Shown one piece after another: positions 1 to 10,615 of a stretch of DNA of 64,000 nt (the first letter of the stretch is position 1; every line of letters begins with the position of its first letter). The notes under the pieces were generated by a model. It was not told where the DNA came from. It did not search any database and saw only the letters and a list, made by a program, of their open reading frames with translations. Source of the DNA: Amborella trichopoda (taxonomy: Eukaryota > Streptophyta > Magnoliopsida > Amborellales > Amborellaceae); contig NW_006495778.1 of assembly GCF_000471905.2 (NCBI RefSeq), forward strand, positions 790,563 to 854,562, given 5' to 3'. The translations under genes and the position numbers were made by a program.

Positions 1-765
1 GGGGTGAAACAAATACAGTCATAGAAAAAGTATCTCATATTCTCTTATGCCAGAAGGTAAGTGGGTTTGCTTGTGATATATAATTGTCCCTAATGCTAGG
101 TAAAAGTTCTTGTTATATCATAAATTCATAACATTAGGTGGTGGTATGCCTTCCTAGTTGTAGTGTAGTAATTAACTGGTTGACATGATCTTTATAAGGT
201 TAGGTAAAAGTTTTCGACATGCTAACAGAACCCTGATATAGGACCCAAAGCGACTCAATCTGCAGTGTAGAATAGGATAGTTTTTTGCCTCATTGCCATC
301 ATAGTTGGGACTTGATCCTATTCAAGGAACATATGGCTGCAAATGTTTTCCTCCCACAATGATACTTACTCTTGTCTGTAAGTACTTCACTATCACATAA
401 TTGTGAGAAAATATTGAGGAACAGGTAAAATCTTCAATGCTCAAATATTGCTGCATCCTTGATGGACTTCCATACATGGACCCATTATATTATCTTGCTT
501 GAATTTTTCTCAGTTGTGTAAAAGGTCTGTCAATATGTCAGCTGTTTGCTAGCTATGGTCCTTTTTGATATGAGTGAACAAAGAAAACTGATGCAAAACT
601 TTATTTGTTCCCTATGATAGTATGTTAAGAAATCCATTTACAAAATACTTCTCTTTTAAGATCTTTACCCCCATTTACTATGATATGTGACTTCCATTGT
701 TCAATTCTTTACTGGCTCAGAACTTATCTTTTACTGATATTTAAATTTGTGTCGATTTTTTCTAG
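1..765. other. Intron of CNX5/MOCS3 gene (3' part)
   Basis: This stretch ends in a pyrimidine-rich tract and an AG acceptor at 764-765, directly before a recognisable exon. I found no coding match to the protein segment expected just upstream (the first CxxC zinc motif region), so that exon must lie left of the window. The stretch is AT-rich and I see no transposon in it. Confidence 0.6.
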
Positions 766-884
766 TCCCAGGAGTAATCGGCTGCCTTCAAGCCTTAGAG
801 GCAATAAAGATTGCAAGTTCAGTGGGTGAACCTCTTTCTGGAAGAATGCTTCTTTTTGATGCCTTACCAGCAAGAATCCACATT
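766..884 (+). CDS. CNX5: CNX5/MOCS3/UBA4 sulfurtransferase, internal exon (end of adenylyltransferase domain)
   Basis: This exon encodes about 40 residues starting [15 protein letters not shown] and ending [10 protein letters not shown]. This is the end of the ThiF/MoeB-like adenylyltransferase (E1-like) domain of the MOCS3/UBA4 family. In plants the protein (CNX5) adenylates the C-terminus of the small molybdopterin synthase subunit and of the URM1 modifier, then transfers sulfur to it through its rhodanese domain. It serves cytosolic molybdenum cofactor synthesis and tRNA wobble-uridine thiolation. The acceptor is tttttctag at 757-765 and the exon starts in phase 1, its first codon being completed by a G from the previous exon. 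The donor gtatgt begins at 885 and the next exon continues in phase 0. Seen: reading frame, splice sites and family motif. Known: the family's reaction. The frame is open and looks functional. Confidence 0.93.
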
Positions 885-2017
885 GTATGTTTAGTCTTTT
901 TTATATTTCTAGGTCTTCTTTGACATAAGTTATTTTAAATTAGAGTGTCTGCTTTTCCTGCATTTTTCTGTAAGACCTTTGGAACTTGTGGAATATTGCT
1001 CTTCCAAAGAGATTTAAGATTATCTGCTCCTTTTGATTCGTCTAAATTACTATATACACCCTCCCCTTATTTTAGTTGTATAAGTTTACTGTTTACAAGC
1101 AATGATTTGTTCTCATTGCACCATGAATGGACATAAATAGTCATGAGTGGAGTGATGTTGTTTCCTTGAACTGGGTGGAATACTTACTGCATACTGTTAA
1201 TAAAATTGATTTTGCTAGAATATGAACTTGAATTGTCATCAATTTCATTCAAACTTTCATGCTTATTTTGAGTAAATGTCTATATCACATTCATGTAATA
1301 CATATATGCAATTGAATATCAATACATCTTTCTCAAGTTTTGTGGACAAGTACTAACATGATGTTCCAATGTGCAATAACATTATATGCCTTGTATAGAT
1401 TGTTTACAACTAATGTGCATGTATACTAATGATCCGATAGATGATTAGCATGAACTCGATAAGTGTATGCTCTTTAACATTCATATGCTTTTCTGCATAT
1501 GTTCGAAGGTTGTGTATATGTGAATGCATAGACAAGCGTGCATTGTGCATTTGTTTTAGTAAATGCCAGTGTGTGGACACGCAGGTGTGTTTGTGTGTGT
1601 GTGTGCGGTCGCATGTGTGCATCTGCTTATGTGTATTTTGTACATGCGTCGGTTTTCCATGTGCATTTCTTTTGTATGTTCTTTCTATTTATGAGCAGTG
1701 CACTGCTTGTAAATGCTGAAAGATGAGCACAAGGGGCAATTACTGCTTTTTGCAAATGGGATTATGTCATTAATCTGGAACCCAAGTGATATGTTTAATT
1801 ACATAGTAGATCATGTCTAACGTAATTATCTGGACTTTGATCCAATTATAAGATTAGAAGAAAGGCCACATGCACTTGCATGATAGAGGGGAATAGTGAT
1901 ATATGTCACTTTGTAGGTGCAAGGGTAGAACTGCCATTCTTTATTATATGGTTTTTCATTATAGTGATTTTTGAAGGGATTTATAGCCTAAAAACTAAGT
2001 GCTTATGGGCTGTGAGA
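885..2017. other. Intron, no gene seen
   Basis: First part of the 3,898-bp intron (885-4782). It starts with a good donor, gtatgt. It is AT-rich and contains a TG-rich microsatellite near 1569-1620. Nothing else was recognised. Confidence 0.6.
1569..1620. repeat. TG-rich microsatellite
   Basis: A run of interrupted TG dinucleotides inside the intron. Its six-frame ORFs, such as the Cys/Val-rich frame, are artefacts of the repeat. Confidence 0.8.
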
Positions 2018-2780
2018 CAAGGTCTCAAAAAACGGTCCGCCCGGTGCCTAGGCGTCCTAGACCATAGCCACTACATGCCCAGACCCAAGCAGCCCAACAC
2101 AGGCGGATGTACCTGGGCGGGTGCTCTGGAGGGCCAGGTGTTCTGGGCCTGCGCTTAGGGCTGTGGGTCCTTTTTCATTTTTTTAAGTCACCCAAAAGGG
2201 CAAAGAGGGTCATTTGACCCCCAAGATAGTATAAGTATATTACGGGGGTTATTTTTAACCCTTAAAGTTAAAAAAACACCCTCAATATCTATGCTAAACG
2301 TATTTATGAGAATCTAAAGTAATTTCTGATAATGGAAAGTATTTTTTGTGGATTGAAAAAGTTTCTTTTTCTCATTGAAAGTATTTTTCGGGTGTTATTG
2401 GAGGTATTAGAAGACTTTTGTGTGGTTTTTTATACTTTTGGAACTCAGTTTGTTGAAGACTTGGAGTGTTGGAGACTTGGATGTTATGAAGGTTTATTTT
2501 ATGGATATGGAATATGGAGAATTTGAGAGTTGGAGACCTTACATAGCTTGACTTTTAAAGGTTTTGTATGGTTTGAAATTTTGAACAAGTTTATTCTCAA
2601 CCGTGATATGTCATATGTTTGTATATTTTCAAATGCAATAAATTACAAAATTGACACGAATATATGATATATGTGCGGTTGGACAACAAATATATGTACA
2701 TATCTTAAACATTTCTACTACAAGGCACCTTAGGCCTGCCTGGACGCTGGGCACCAGGCCTAGCATTTTTTGAAACCTTG
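2018..2780. mobile_element. Non-autonomous hAT element (MITE) with 8-bp target duplication
   Basis: The left end begins CAAGGTCTCAAAAAACGG and the right end, read on the minus strand, begins CAAGGTTTCAAAAAATGC. After these, both ends run into GCCTAGGCG-type subterminal motifs. The element is flanked by ctgtgaga (2010-2017) and ctgtggga (2781-2788), which differ at one base. An 8-bp target duplication and TIRs starting with CA are the hallmarks of the hAT superfamily. It has no transposase coding capacity. The same end motif recurs at about 9570-9596, next to a decayed hAT transposase, which suggests that family mobilised it. It is a plain insertion in the CNX5 intron and splicing signals are not affected. 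Confidence 0.82.
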
Positions 2781-2788
2781 CTGTGGGA

Positions 2789-3466
2789 TAGTCCCCCACA
2801 TCTGATGACCCTAAGTGTTTAATAGGCCACTGGGGATAGAAATAGAAAGGACTTATGGTCTTCACATAGAGATGGCACATGTCAAAACCATAAAGATTGG
2901 GATAGATGTTGAATTTATATGACACTTTCTACGAATTAGGAGCAAAGAACCATTCTCTAAGTACAACTGGCAAAACCCCAACTAACAGAGATAGAGGATG
3001 GTCATGCCTTCGTCCCCAAAGATTAAGGCATGACGTCCACCATCTTGGACACTTGGCTTCACCTAGTTATCCTAGAGGTTGGAAAGCTAGTTATAGCCCT
3101 CTATTGGGGATCTTTGCAGAAGGGGCCCACATGAAATCTTGTAAGGGATGGAACATTTGGAGTTTGACGCTGGTAAGAGAGAATTTACGGGGCCCTTTTA
3201 GCGGAGATATAGAATTTTCTGCAAAAGCCTCAGTACAATGAAAAGAGAGAAAAAAACAAAGATAAGTGAAACTTCTATAGTTGTTGGAGGCGGGAGCTGG
3301 TGTGGGAGCAATAGCGGGGATCGTTGCTTTCTAGGAGTTTCCTAGCTTGGGACTACCCACACAATCAATAGTTAAAAATGGAGAAATTATAAAATAAGAT
3401 ATCAATCACAATTTTCTAAATAGTCATTAGATGCAAAATTAATATATTGAAAATATGTTTATTATA
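2789..3466. other. Intron, unassigned
   Basis: Intron sequence between the hAT MITE and the LINE. The bases around 2781-2830 and 1990-2010 resemble an interrupted older repeat, because the MITE sits inside continuous sequence. I found no gene. Confidence 0.5.
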
Positions 3467-3481
3467 CTTAATTACATACAA

Positions 3482-4170
3482 GATAAAGTATATGGAATGC
3501 AAGTTTAATAATAATAGGTGTAGAGACAAGGAAGTAGTTAAGATTGACGACCAGGAACTACAAAAAAGATCACACTTTTGATATCTTGGGTCGATAATCC
3601 AGGAAAATGGAGAGATTGAGGAAGATGCCGCACACATAATTAGAGCAGGTTGGGCGAAGTAGAGATGTGTAATTGGAATTTTATGTGATCGTCGCATACC
3701 AATGAGGTTGAAGGGCAAATTCTATAGGACAGCTGTGAGACTAGCTTTGCTCTATGGGGCTGAATGTTGGGCGAACAAAAATAATATACCCATAGAATGA
3801 GTGTAACAGAGATGAGGATGTTGAAATGGATGAGTAGCAAGACAAGAAGGAATAGAATTTGAAATGAATCCATTTGGGAGAATTTAGGTATGGCACTGAT
3901 AGGCGATAAGATGAGAGAGAGTAAACTTAGGTGGGCTGGCCATGTGTGGCGCCGACTAAGTACAACACCTGTTAGGAGGTGCGAGTTAGTTCAAGTGGAA
4001 GGACTTAAAAAGGCAAAGGGTAGACCCAAAAGGACGTGGTTGGAAGTAGTTCAGAAAGATATGGGGACTTATGACCTCATTGAGGGTGACCTTTAATAGA
4101 GCAGAATGGTAGACCAAGTTCATGTTGCCGATCCCAATTAATTTGAAAAAGACTATGATGATGATGATGA
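3482..4170 (+). mobile_element. 5'-truncated RTE-clade LINE with 15-bp target duplication
   Basis: The translation shows the conserved C-terminal part of plant RTE LINE ORFs: a YLGSII motif, LLYGAECW, and then RWAGHVWRR (around 3930-3950) and GRPKRTW (4018-4040). The open piece 3890-4096 is the very C-terminus. The copy ends in an ATG/GAT trinucleotide tail at 4155-4170, which is typical of RTE. It is flanked by cttaattacatacaa (3467-3481) and cttagttacatacaa (4171-4185), which match at 14 of 15 bases. Insertion was therefore by target-primed reverse transcription and was 5'-truncated at 3482. Several stops and frameshifts interrupt the frame, so the copy is dead. Confidence 0.88.
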
Positions 4171-4185
4171 CTTAGTTACATACAA

Positions 4186-4782
4186 ATAAATTTGGGAGTA
4201 ATAACTGATTTTTATTTACTTGAGTCTTAAATCCTGCACAATAATATATGAAAGATATTTTTTTGGTCTTCCATTGTTTGGAAAATAAAGGATGTTATTT
4301 CTATCAAAAGTCCTGCCCTTTTCATCATATAACTCCCTTTCATTTCAGGATAAAAAAGAAACACACAAGCATGATGTAGAAAGAGCAAATAAATATGAAA
4401 ATATATAGAGAGAGAAATTGATAGAGAGTTGGGAGAGAGAGATCATTCTTTGTCTTGTGCATACTTTTCTCTTTTTTTTTGTGCAACTCATACATACTTT
4501 TTAAAAGGATGATGTGTCAAAATCCCATCACTATATGCGACATTAGTTGGACCTGCCATTCCCTATAAAATTTTATTGGCTATTGATGCAAATTTAAGAA
4601 TCTTTTTGCCTTTGAAAAATTTAGGGCACACGGATTTGTATAATTATTGCTTTTTATCTCCATTAATATGCATTTATTGCTTTTTTTATGGATATGAATT
4701 TATTTATTTATGATATTGACATGCATTCTTTCTTGTTTTCCTTAAAAATATTAATATATGGGTGGCTTATCTTATTGCGTAG
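4186..4782. other. Intron, no gene seen
   Basis: End of the first full intron. It contains a short GA-rich stretch (about 4400-4445), AT-rich sequence, and an acceptor, gcgtag, at 4777-4782 that leads into the next CNX5 exon. Confidence 0.6.
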
Positions 4783-4902
4783 GTGAAAATTAGAGGCAGG
4801 TCTTTGAACTGTGTAGCTTGTGGAGAAAATGCAACATTCACCAGAGATTCATTTCAGAGTTTTGACTATGAAAAATTCACTCAAGCTCCCTTCTCGGATA
4901 AG
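4783..4902 (+). CDS. CNX5: CNX5/MOCS3/UBA4 sulfurtransferase, internal exon (second CxxC zinc motif, linker)
   Basis: Exactly 40 codons in phase 0, starting VKIRGRSLNCVACGEN and ending TQAPFSDK. The CVAC pair is the second CxxC of the structural zinc site found in MoeB/UBA4/MOCS3 proteins; the first CxxC lies upstream of the window. The motif FDYEKFTQAP is the family's linker between the adenylyltransferase and rhodanese domains. Splice sites are AG at 4781-4782 and GTACTT from 4903. The next intron is 9,305 bp, unusually long for this gene, and is full of transposon debris. The exon shows no damage. Assignment rests on family motif recall plus phase agreement with both neighbours. Confidence 0.93.
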
Positions 4903-6899
4903 GTACTTTTGAATATCGCTTTTCTTTGTTTCATTGTACTTTGAATCTACTGAACATCTAAAGTAAATTAATCATGTAGTTGTAAATGATGAATATTTTC
5001 ATGGTATTTGTGTCCTGTAGTCAATTGCTATTATGACACTTTGCACACTTTTTCTTTATAGCTCAATGTTCATTGCATGCTATGCCCTTTTTTTTACTTT
5101 TCTTAAAATAATTGTGCATATTATGCTTCATTAATTTGTTAGGTCATTCATGACTGGAATTGTAATACTCATGGATAGCATCAAAGTAATATCCCTAGAA
5201 ATCAGATTTGAAAACTATATTTGACTTCCTACGATTAAGTATACTGCCTATAAATAGTCAAAACAGGAGAATCATTCCGCTTCTTCATGATTCTGCATTA
5301 CAAACTCCCTGAGTTATTTTAGCCAGCAGAAAAGCCAGGTGAATGTTTTATCAAAGGAATTTCAGCTAGGTGAGTGACAGAGGAAATACTTTGTGGATTC
5401 ATCTCATACCAGGTGCAAAACACACCCTATCGGTTTTCCGCAAAACCTACCATCTTCTAACAAACCAAGTGGGAAGGTGTCTATGGTTAGCCAAAAAGAC
5501 GCTTTAGATCATCTTTGTTTTGGTTACTTACCTATGGGTGTGAGGGATAAGTTGGGTGCAATGTCTGTTAGATTTATATTTTCTTGGCTTGGGAACATTC
5601 ACATGCCATGATTGATATTGTACTCCATGCAATGTGACCTTTTTAGTGTCTCACACCATATACTGCTGAAGCTTTCCATGATCCACTTCTGGGAGAGACA
5701 CAAGATGGTAAATCTACCAGTCCAAGTTCTACCTCATGCGTCACATTAACCATTCCTGTTTCCCGTTGACCTTTTTGTCCCTGCACTTGATTAAAACCAG
5801 GATGATGATTGCTAGATTTTTTGCTTACTCAATTATCAAAGAAGAATTGATTTTTTATGGGAAGTGAAGGACATCAACCTAGGAGACACAAAAACTCAAG
5901 ATGCCTATATGCCTGAAGGCTCCAGAAGGTTTGCATTTCATTTCCCCTTCTTTCCTAACACGTCCTAACCACTATTTAGTTTCTTAACATGCTCTATGCC
6001 ATCCATAACAGTGCTTTCGTAGTGCAATAGACTCCTTTTCGGAATATTGCAAATTTACAGAGTCTTATTTTGAGTAAGGACATGGGGCGCGAGTAAGTAC
6101 AAGCAGCTCTCTGATAAGAAAGTACAGGCACTTGAGAAAATGGTCGTTTGAGAAGGGAAATACTTTCTGCCTGGTTGTGTCTGTGTAAGGAAGAAGAAAA
6201 TGGAAATTCGTCTTCCTTTGAAAGCCCACTTGCTATGTATATGCTTGTCATTTTATTAGCTGGTTCATCTGCAGTACACAGATTCTGATATTGGAGTGGC
6301 ACAAGTTTATTGTTCTCGTTGAGCTGATAGATTCATAAAATTGTCTTCTGGTATATGCTTTGGATGGATTTAGGTTTCAACAGAAACTTCCTGTGAGCAT
6401 GAGTGGCTGTCCCCCTTTAAACCAAGCTCAACAAATACATATTTAAGTTGATTAGCAAGATAAAACTGCAAATTTGCACCCCAACAGTCCAAACAAATCC
6501 AAACAATAAAGTTCTCTGTGGAGAAATTAATTTTTTCGCACACATAACTTTATCTTGATCGATCATTGGGTATGGCATCTGTACAATACCATCTTTGGGT
6601 ATTTTTTGTTGGCTATTTCTCTCCCCATGGGAGATGAGTCTCTCAATTCGAGTTAGTAAGCCACGCTCTTGAATGCAAAGCTCCTTGACTCGTAGGATTC
6701 ACCATCTAGCAATGACAAAATTTCCTCTCCCAAAAGATTTGGTTGTCCCTAGACTTTGAGGAAATCTTGCTGCTTGCTCCTTTCTCCTCTTGTTGATATG
6801 CAAATTAATGTTAAGAAATTCGGATGCGGATGCCTAGAAACCTAGGCGGCCCAAACAAAAGTTAAGGGGATTCTGGTCCATTATGGTGTTTATAGGGGC
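4903..6899. other. Intron, no gene seen
   Basis: First part of the 9.3-kb intron. The open frames at 5393-5611 and 5994-6302 show no recognisable domain. A short GCCTAGGCG-like motif occurs near 6830-6855 and may be a remnant of the hAT family seen elsewhere in this gene. Nothing else is supported. Confidence 0.5.
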
Positions 6900-6970
6900 T
6901 ACATATTCATATACACATATACATATACATATACACATACACACACATACACATACGCATATATATATAG
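6900..6970. repeat. CA/TA microsatellite left of a MITE
   Basis: Interrupted (AC/AT)n tract with cacaca and tatata runs, directly next to the foldback element. A further CA-rich tract lies on the other side (7444-7500), so the MITE may have inserted within one microsatellite. Confidence 0.75.
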
Positions 6971-7443
6971 GAAAACACTACGCAACGCCTATAGGCGAAA
7001 TGAACAGTGATTTTGTCTACCCCCATCACCATCCAAAGTTCATCATGCGGTCACGATTGTCCGGTAGTGTTTCATTTTTCATTTTTTTTCTACAAATTGG
7101 AATGACCTGAAATTTGGAAAGTAAATTAATAAAAAATAGGGGAATCTTCGAAAAATATAAAAAAAATATTTTACATGAAAAAAATTGACCAAAATACCCC
7201 CGAAAATATTTGGGGGTATTTTGGTCAATTTGTTTTCCACGGATAATTTTTTTTATATTTTTATTTGATGCGCCTCAGTAAGATGTACATACCCTCTAAA
7301 TTTCAGGTCATTCTAATCTGTAAAAAAATATAAAAAATAAAACACTACCAGACAATCGTGTCTGCGCGATGAAATTTGGACGGTGTTGAGGGTAGGTGAA
7401 ATCACTATTTATTTTCGCCTATAGGTGTTGGGAAGACTTTTTC
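6971..7443. mobile_element. Foldback MITE, almost entirely inverted repeat
   Basis: The left arm (6971 to about 7200) and right arm (about 7210-7443) are inverted copies over almost the whole length. Both contain the CCTATAGGCGAAA motif near the outer end, GGTAGTGTTT further in, and GACCAAAATACCCCC next to the centre, where they meet in a hairpin around 7190-7225. The outer ends begin gaaaacactacg and gaaaaagtcttcc. There is no coding capacity. The flanks are CA/TA microsatellite, so a target duplication cannot be read and the superfamily remains open (MULE or another foldback MITE). A transcript through this intron could fold into a stem of about 220 bp. Confidence 0.85.
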
Positions 7444-7500
7444 ACATGCATGCACACACGCACGCACGCACACACAGACACGGACACACACACGCACAGA
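7444..7500. repeat. CA-rich microsatellite right of the MITE
   Basis: Interrupted CA/CG dinucleotide run (cacacacg, cgcacgcac), probably the other half of the microsatellite at 6900-6970. Confidence 0.75.
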
Positions 7501-7797
7501 GGTGCAATGCACCTAAAAAACTCATCACAAATGTGGTTATGATGCTAAAAAAGCCCTTAAATTCATCGTCTCATCCTTGAGATGAATGGATATTCCTAGA
7601 GTCCATTTTCGAAATTGTAATTATTTATGGATCTGCTCCATTTGTGTCGCGTTTTGGAGCTTTAAATTTCATAATTAGAGGTGACAGTTTTTCATGCCAT
7701 CGCCAGGCTTTTTGACATCGAAACTGCATCTTTCGGCATAGTTTTGAGTTGCCGCTTACTTCAACAGTATAAGGTTGACAGGTTATACAAATCTCAC

Positions 7798-7836
<39 letters not shown>

Positions 7837-7999
7837 TATAATCAAAATTTGAAGTCTTCTATGTGTTATTGTGTTGTGCTATTTCAAATATATACAAGTA
7901 TTGGGTGATAGTTTCCCAAAATCCATATAAAGTTGCATTTCATTATACATTAAGGTTGCATTCCATAATCGACAATCTACATCAACATTATAAAGGTGA
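7501..7999. other. Intron with (TA)n tract
   Basis: No gene seen. An uninterrupted TA dinucleotide run occupies about 7800-7834. Confidence 0.6.
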
Positions 8000-9270
8000 C
8001 ACATGATTTACAAGTCACATCCCACAAAATAATCAGTACATAAACCCAAGAAAACACAAATTGACGAGTAAAATTCAAAATGACCAACAAGACTGAACTG
8101 AAATTGGAAATTGAGTTTCATCAGCATCCCCATCAACATTAGATGCATATGAATTTGATGATGATGCCATGCCATTATTGTAAGAGTCATCTCCACATAT
8201 TGCTCTTCATTCCAATCCTCCTCTGGGTGTGCTTCTCCCCCTTTATCCTCCTCTCTCATTTCGTCAACCTCTTCATTTGAGATTGAGATCTAGTGGTCCA
8301 TATAGGGATTAGTGGTGTCCCAGAATCCTCACAAACTTGATTTTAGGTCAAGCCCGCTCCAAATACCTCCTCTTTAGCATTAACCAATCACTCTTTACCA
8401 TCATCTATGTTTGTAACAAGGTTCTCCCTTTCATTGTGCTACTGAACAATGACAAGGTTGTTCAATGTGTTCTGCTCAATCATGTTTCTCTTCTTTGTGA
8501 AGCTATTAGATAATATATGAATGAGTAATTTGAACTTTGAAAAACATAGTACATGTTAGGGATACAACTACAACTAACAACTAATAGCTAGTAACTAATA
8601 GGTTAGGAGATGGTGAACTAATTATCATTCAATGTGCTGAAGCTGCGCTCGCAATCGGACAAGCTACAAGTCAAATTCAATGTGCACATAACCTTCTAGC
8701 ACAAATGTGGGCCACTTCCCCGTGGCTTATTCACCATGTGGCTAGTTTACATAAATGAAAATGCAATATATAAGAATTATAGTATAATTAGAACTAAATA
8801 CTCAGTTTAGAAAATCAATGAATGAGTTAAACTTACCAAGAGAGATCTTGGTCCTCTGCCTTATTTCCCCGAGTCCGTTCCAAGAGACCCCGCTAAGAAT
8901 CAATACTTTTCCAAGTCCATTGACACTTTGGCTTGGGCATTTGGATTAGGGTTGAGTTTAATGTTGGATTGGTTGATTGCGTTCATGAACTTGCTTTTGT
9001 TGTGTATCACATGATCAATGTAAAATGAGCAGGTTAAGGTAATACACTGTTAGGTATAGGGGCATCTCAAGTTGTGAGTTCCACTTCTCATCTATAAATT
9101 TCAAAAAAGGAGCATATTTAGCTTCATCATTGCCAAATTGTTTCTTGAATTCCTCCTTGGAACCTCCATTGCATTATAAATGTGATCGATTCTTCTTGCT
9201 CACTTTCCACTAACCGCATTACCTCCACCAATGGGAGAATATCACTTTTGGCAAATTGAACCCTATTCCA
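8000..9270 (-). pseudogene. Decayed hAT transposase, C-terminal part
   Basis: Read on the minus strand, several hAT landmarks appear in the expected order. The first, near 9185-9265, is a segment resembling the PLVKVLRLVD motif (here PLVEVMRLVE). Next, near 9060-9110, comes DEKWNSQLEMPLY, matching the family's W-x-x-Q-L-x-x-PL block. Near 8630-8665 lies SDCERSFSTLN, corresponding to the CERNWS core of the hAT-C dimerisation domain. An acidic C-terminal tail is seen around 8008-8259. The frame is broken by stops and shifts and the N-terminal BED zinc finger and catalytic half were not recognised, so the gene is dead. The hAT-like element end at about 9570-9596 lies on its 5' side. Confidence 0.72.
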
Positions 9271-9429
9271 GAAATGAAAGCCCAAACCATTGTTAACTAT
9301 TACTTTTTTTTAGGTTTTCTCTCTATAAAATAGCCTCAAATGGGTTTTAGGTTTTAAATGAACTTAAAGCCCACAATTTTTCCCTTTTAGTATTAAAAAA
9401 ATGGCCCAAAAATACTCTCAAAGAGCCGC

Positions 9430-9596
9430 ATTTCTACCCCTAGGCAGCGCCTAGGCGGGTTTAGGCGGCCCCTAGGCGGGCCGGGCGCCTAGGCAGGTGC
9501 CGAGAGACAGCCGCCTAGTTTGGCCGCCCAGGTCTAGGCGATGCGTCCAGGCCTTCTAGACTGCTTAGGCGCTGGGCGGTCCTTTTTAAAACTATG
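9430..9596 (-). mobile_element. hAT element end with GCCTAGGCG subterminal repeats
   Basis: A dense cluster of GCCTAGGCG-type palindromic motifs ends in a terminus that, read on the minus strand from 9596, starts CATAGTTTTAAAAAGGACC. This resembles the CAAGGTCTCAAAAAACGG ends of the MITE at 2018-2780. Subterminal clusters of short palindromes are known transposase-binding sites in hAT elements. It is probably the 5' end of the element that carried the decayed transposase gene beside it. The opposite end was not found. Confidence 0.6.
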
Positions 9597-9830
9597 TTTA
9601 AAATTGAATAGAAATTAAAAATAAGCATAATTTTGCACTCCATCAATTAGGAAGAACGAATTGGGTAGCATGCATGATTTTTGAGCATGTAGTTAGGGTT
9701 TGAACCCCATTAAGTGTACATAATTGGTTACTATGTTATGTGTACATTTTATGATTATAAACTTGAGATGTTTTGGTGGTTAGGCCTTGTCAATGTTTAG
9801 CTTTAAGTCTAAGGTTTGAATTCTTTCAAG

Positions 9831-10615
9831 ATCATCATCATAGCATTTTTCCAATTACATGGGGTCAGCTACACGAATTCTGGTCTACCATTCTGCTCTA
9901 TTAAAGTCCATACCCTTAGTGATGCCATAAGTACCTATATCTTTTTGGACTACTTCCAACCACGTCTTTTTGGGCCTACCCCCTTTCCCTTTTCGAGCCT
10001 TCTACTTGAACTAATTCGCACCTTTTAACAGGTGTTGTACTAGGTCTGCACCACACGTGCCCATCTAAGTCTACTCTTTTTCGTCTTATCACTTATTGGT
10101 GCCATATCGAAATTTTCCTCAATGGATTCGTTTCGAATTCTATCTCTTCTTGTCTTGCCAATCATCCATCTCAACATCTTCATCTCCGCTACACTAATTC
10201 TATGAGTATATTGTTTTTTGTCCGCCCAACATTCTGCCCCATAGAGCAAAGCTGGTTTCACAGCTGTCTTATAGAACTTACCCTTCAGCTTCATTGGTAA
10301 GCGATGATTATATAAAATTCTAGTTGCACATCTCCACTTCGCTCATCCAGCTTTAATTCTGTGTGCGACATCTTCCTCAATCTCTCTATTTCCTAGATTA
10401 TCGACCCAAGATATCGAAAGTGTGGACTTTTGATACTTCTTGGCCTTCAATCTTAACTACTTCCTCGTCTCTACTCCAATGTAATGTCTGGAGACTCCTT
10501 TCTTTTCCAACACCCACCAAATCAAATTTCGAGGTATTGTATTATAAGATTTCTCTAGATCAATAAAGACCATGTGGAGTGCTTTTCCCTTCGCCCTAAG
10601 CTTCCCAATCCAAGT
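9831..10615 (-). mobile_element. RTE-clade LINE fragment with internal deletion
   Basis: On the minus strand the segment near 10500-10600 shows the RT motif HMVFIDLEKSYNTIPRN, a form of the FxDLEKAYD block with the first catalytic Asp. It is joined almost directly to the C-terminal block with LLYGAECWADKK and MLRWMIGKTRRDR (10040-10294), so the middle of the RT domain, including the YxDD box, is missing. The 3' tail is an ATG/GAT repeat (9831-9841 on the minus strand), as in the copy at 3482-4170. I could not find a convincing target duplication. Dead copy. Confidence 0.82.

Noticed and set aside
1-60. Possible CNX5 exon at the window start with a gtaag donor at 57
   Set aside because: The translation does not resemble the protein segment expected before VPGVIG, and the phase cannot be tested.
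9831-9841. A target duplication for the second RTE fragment
   Set aside because: The flank gaattctttcaag next to the tail has no matching copy near the other end at about 10615.
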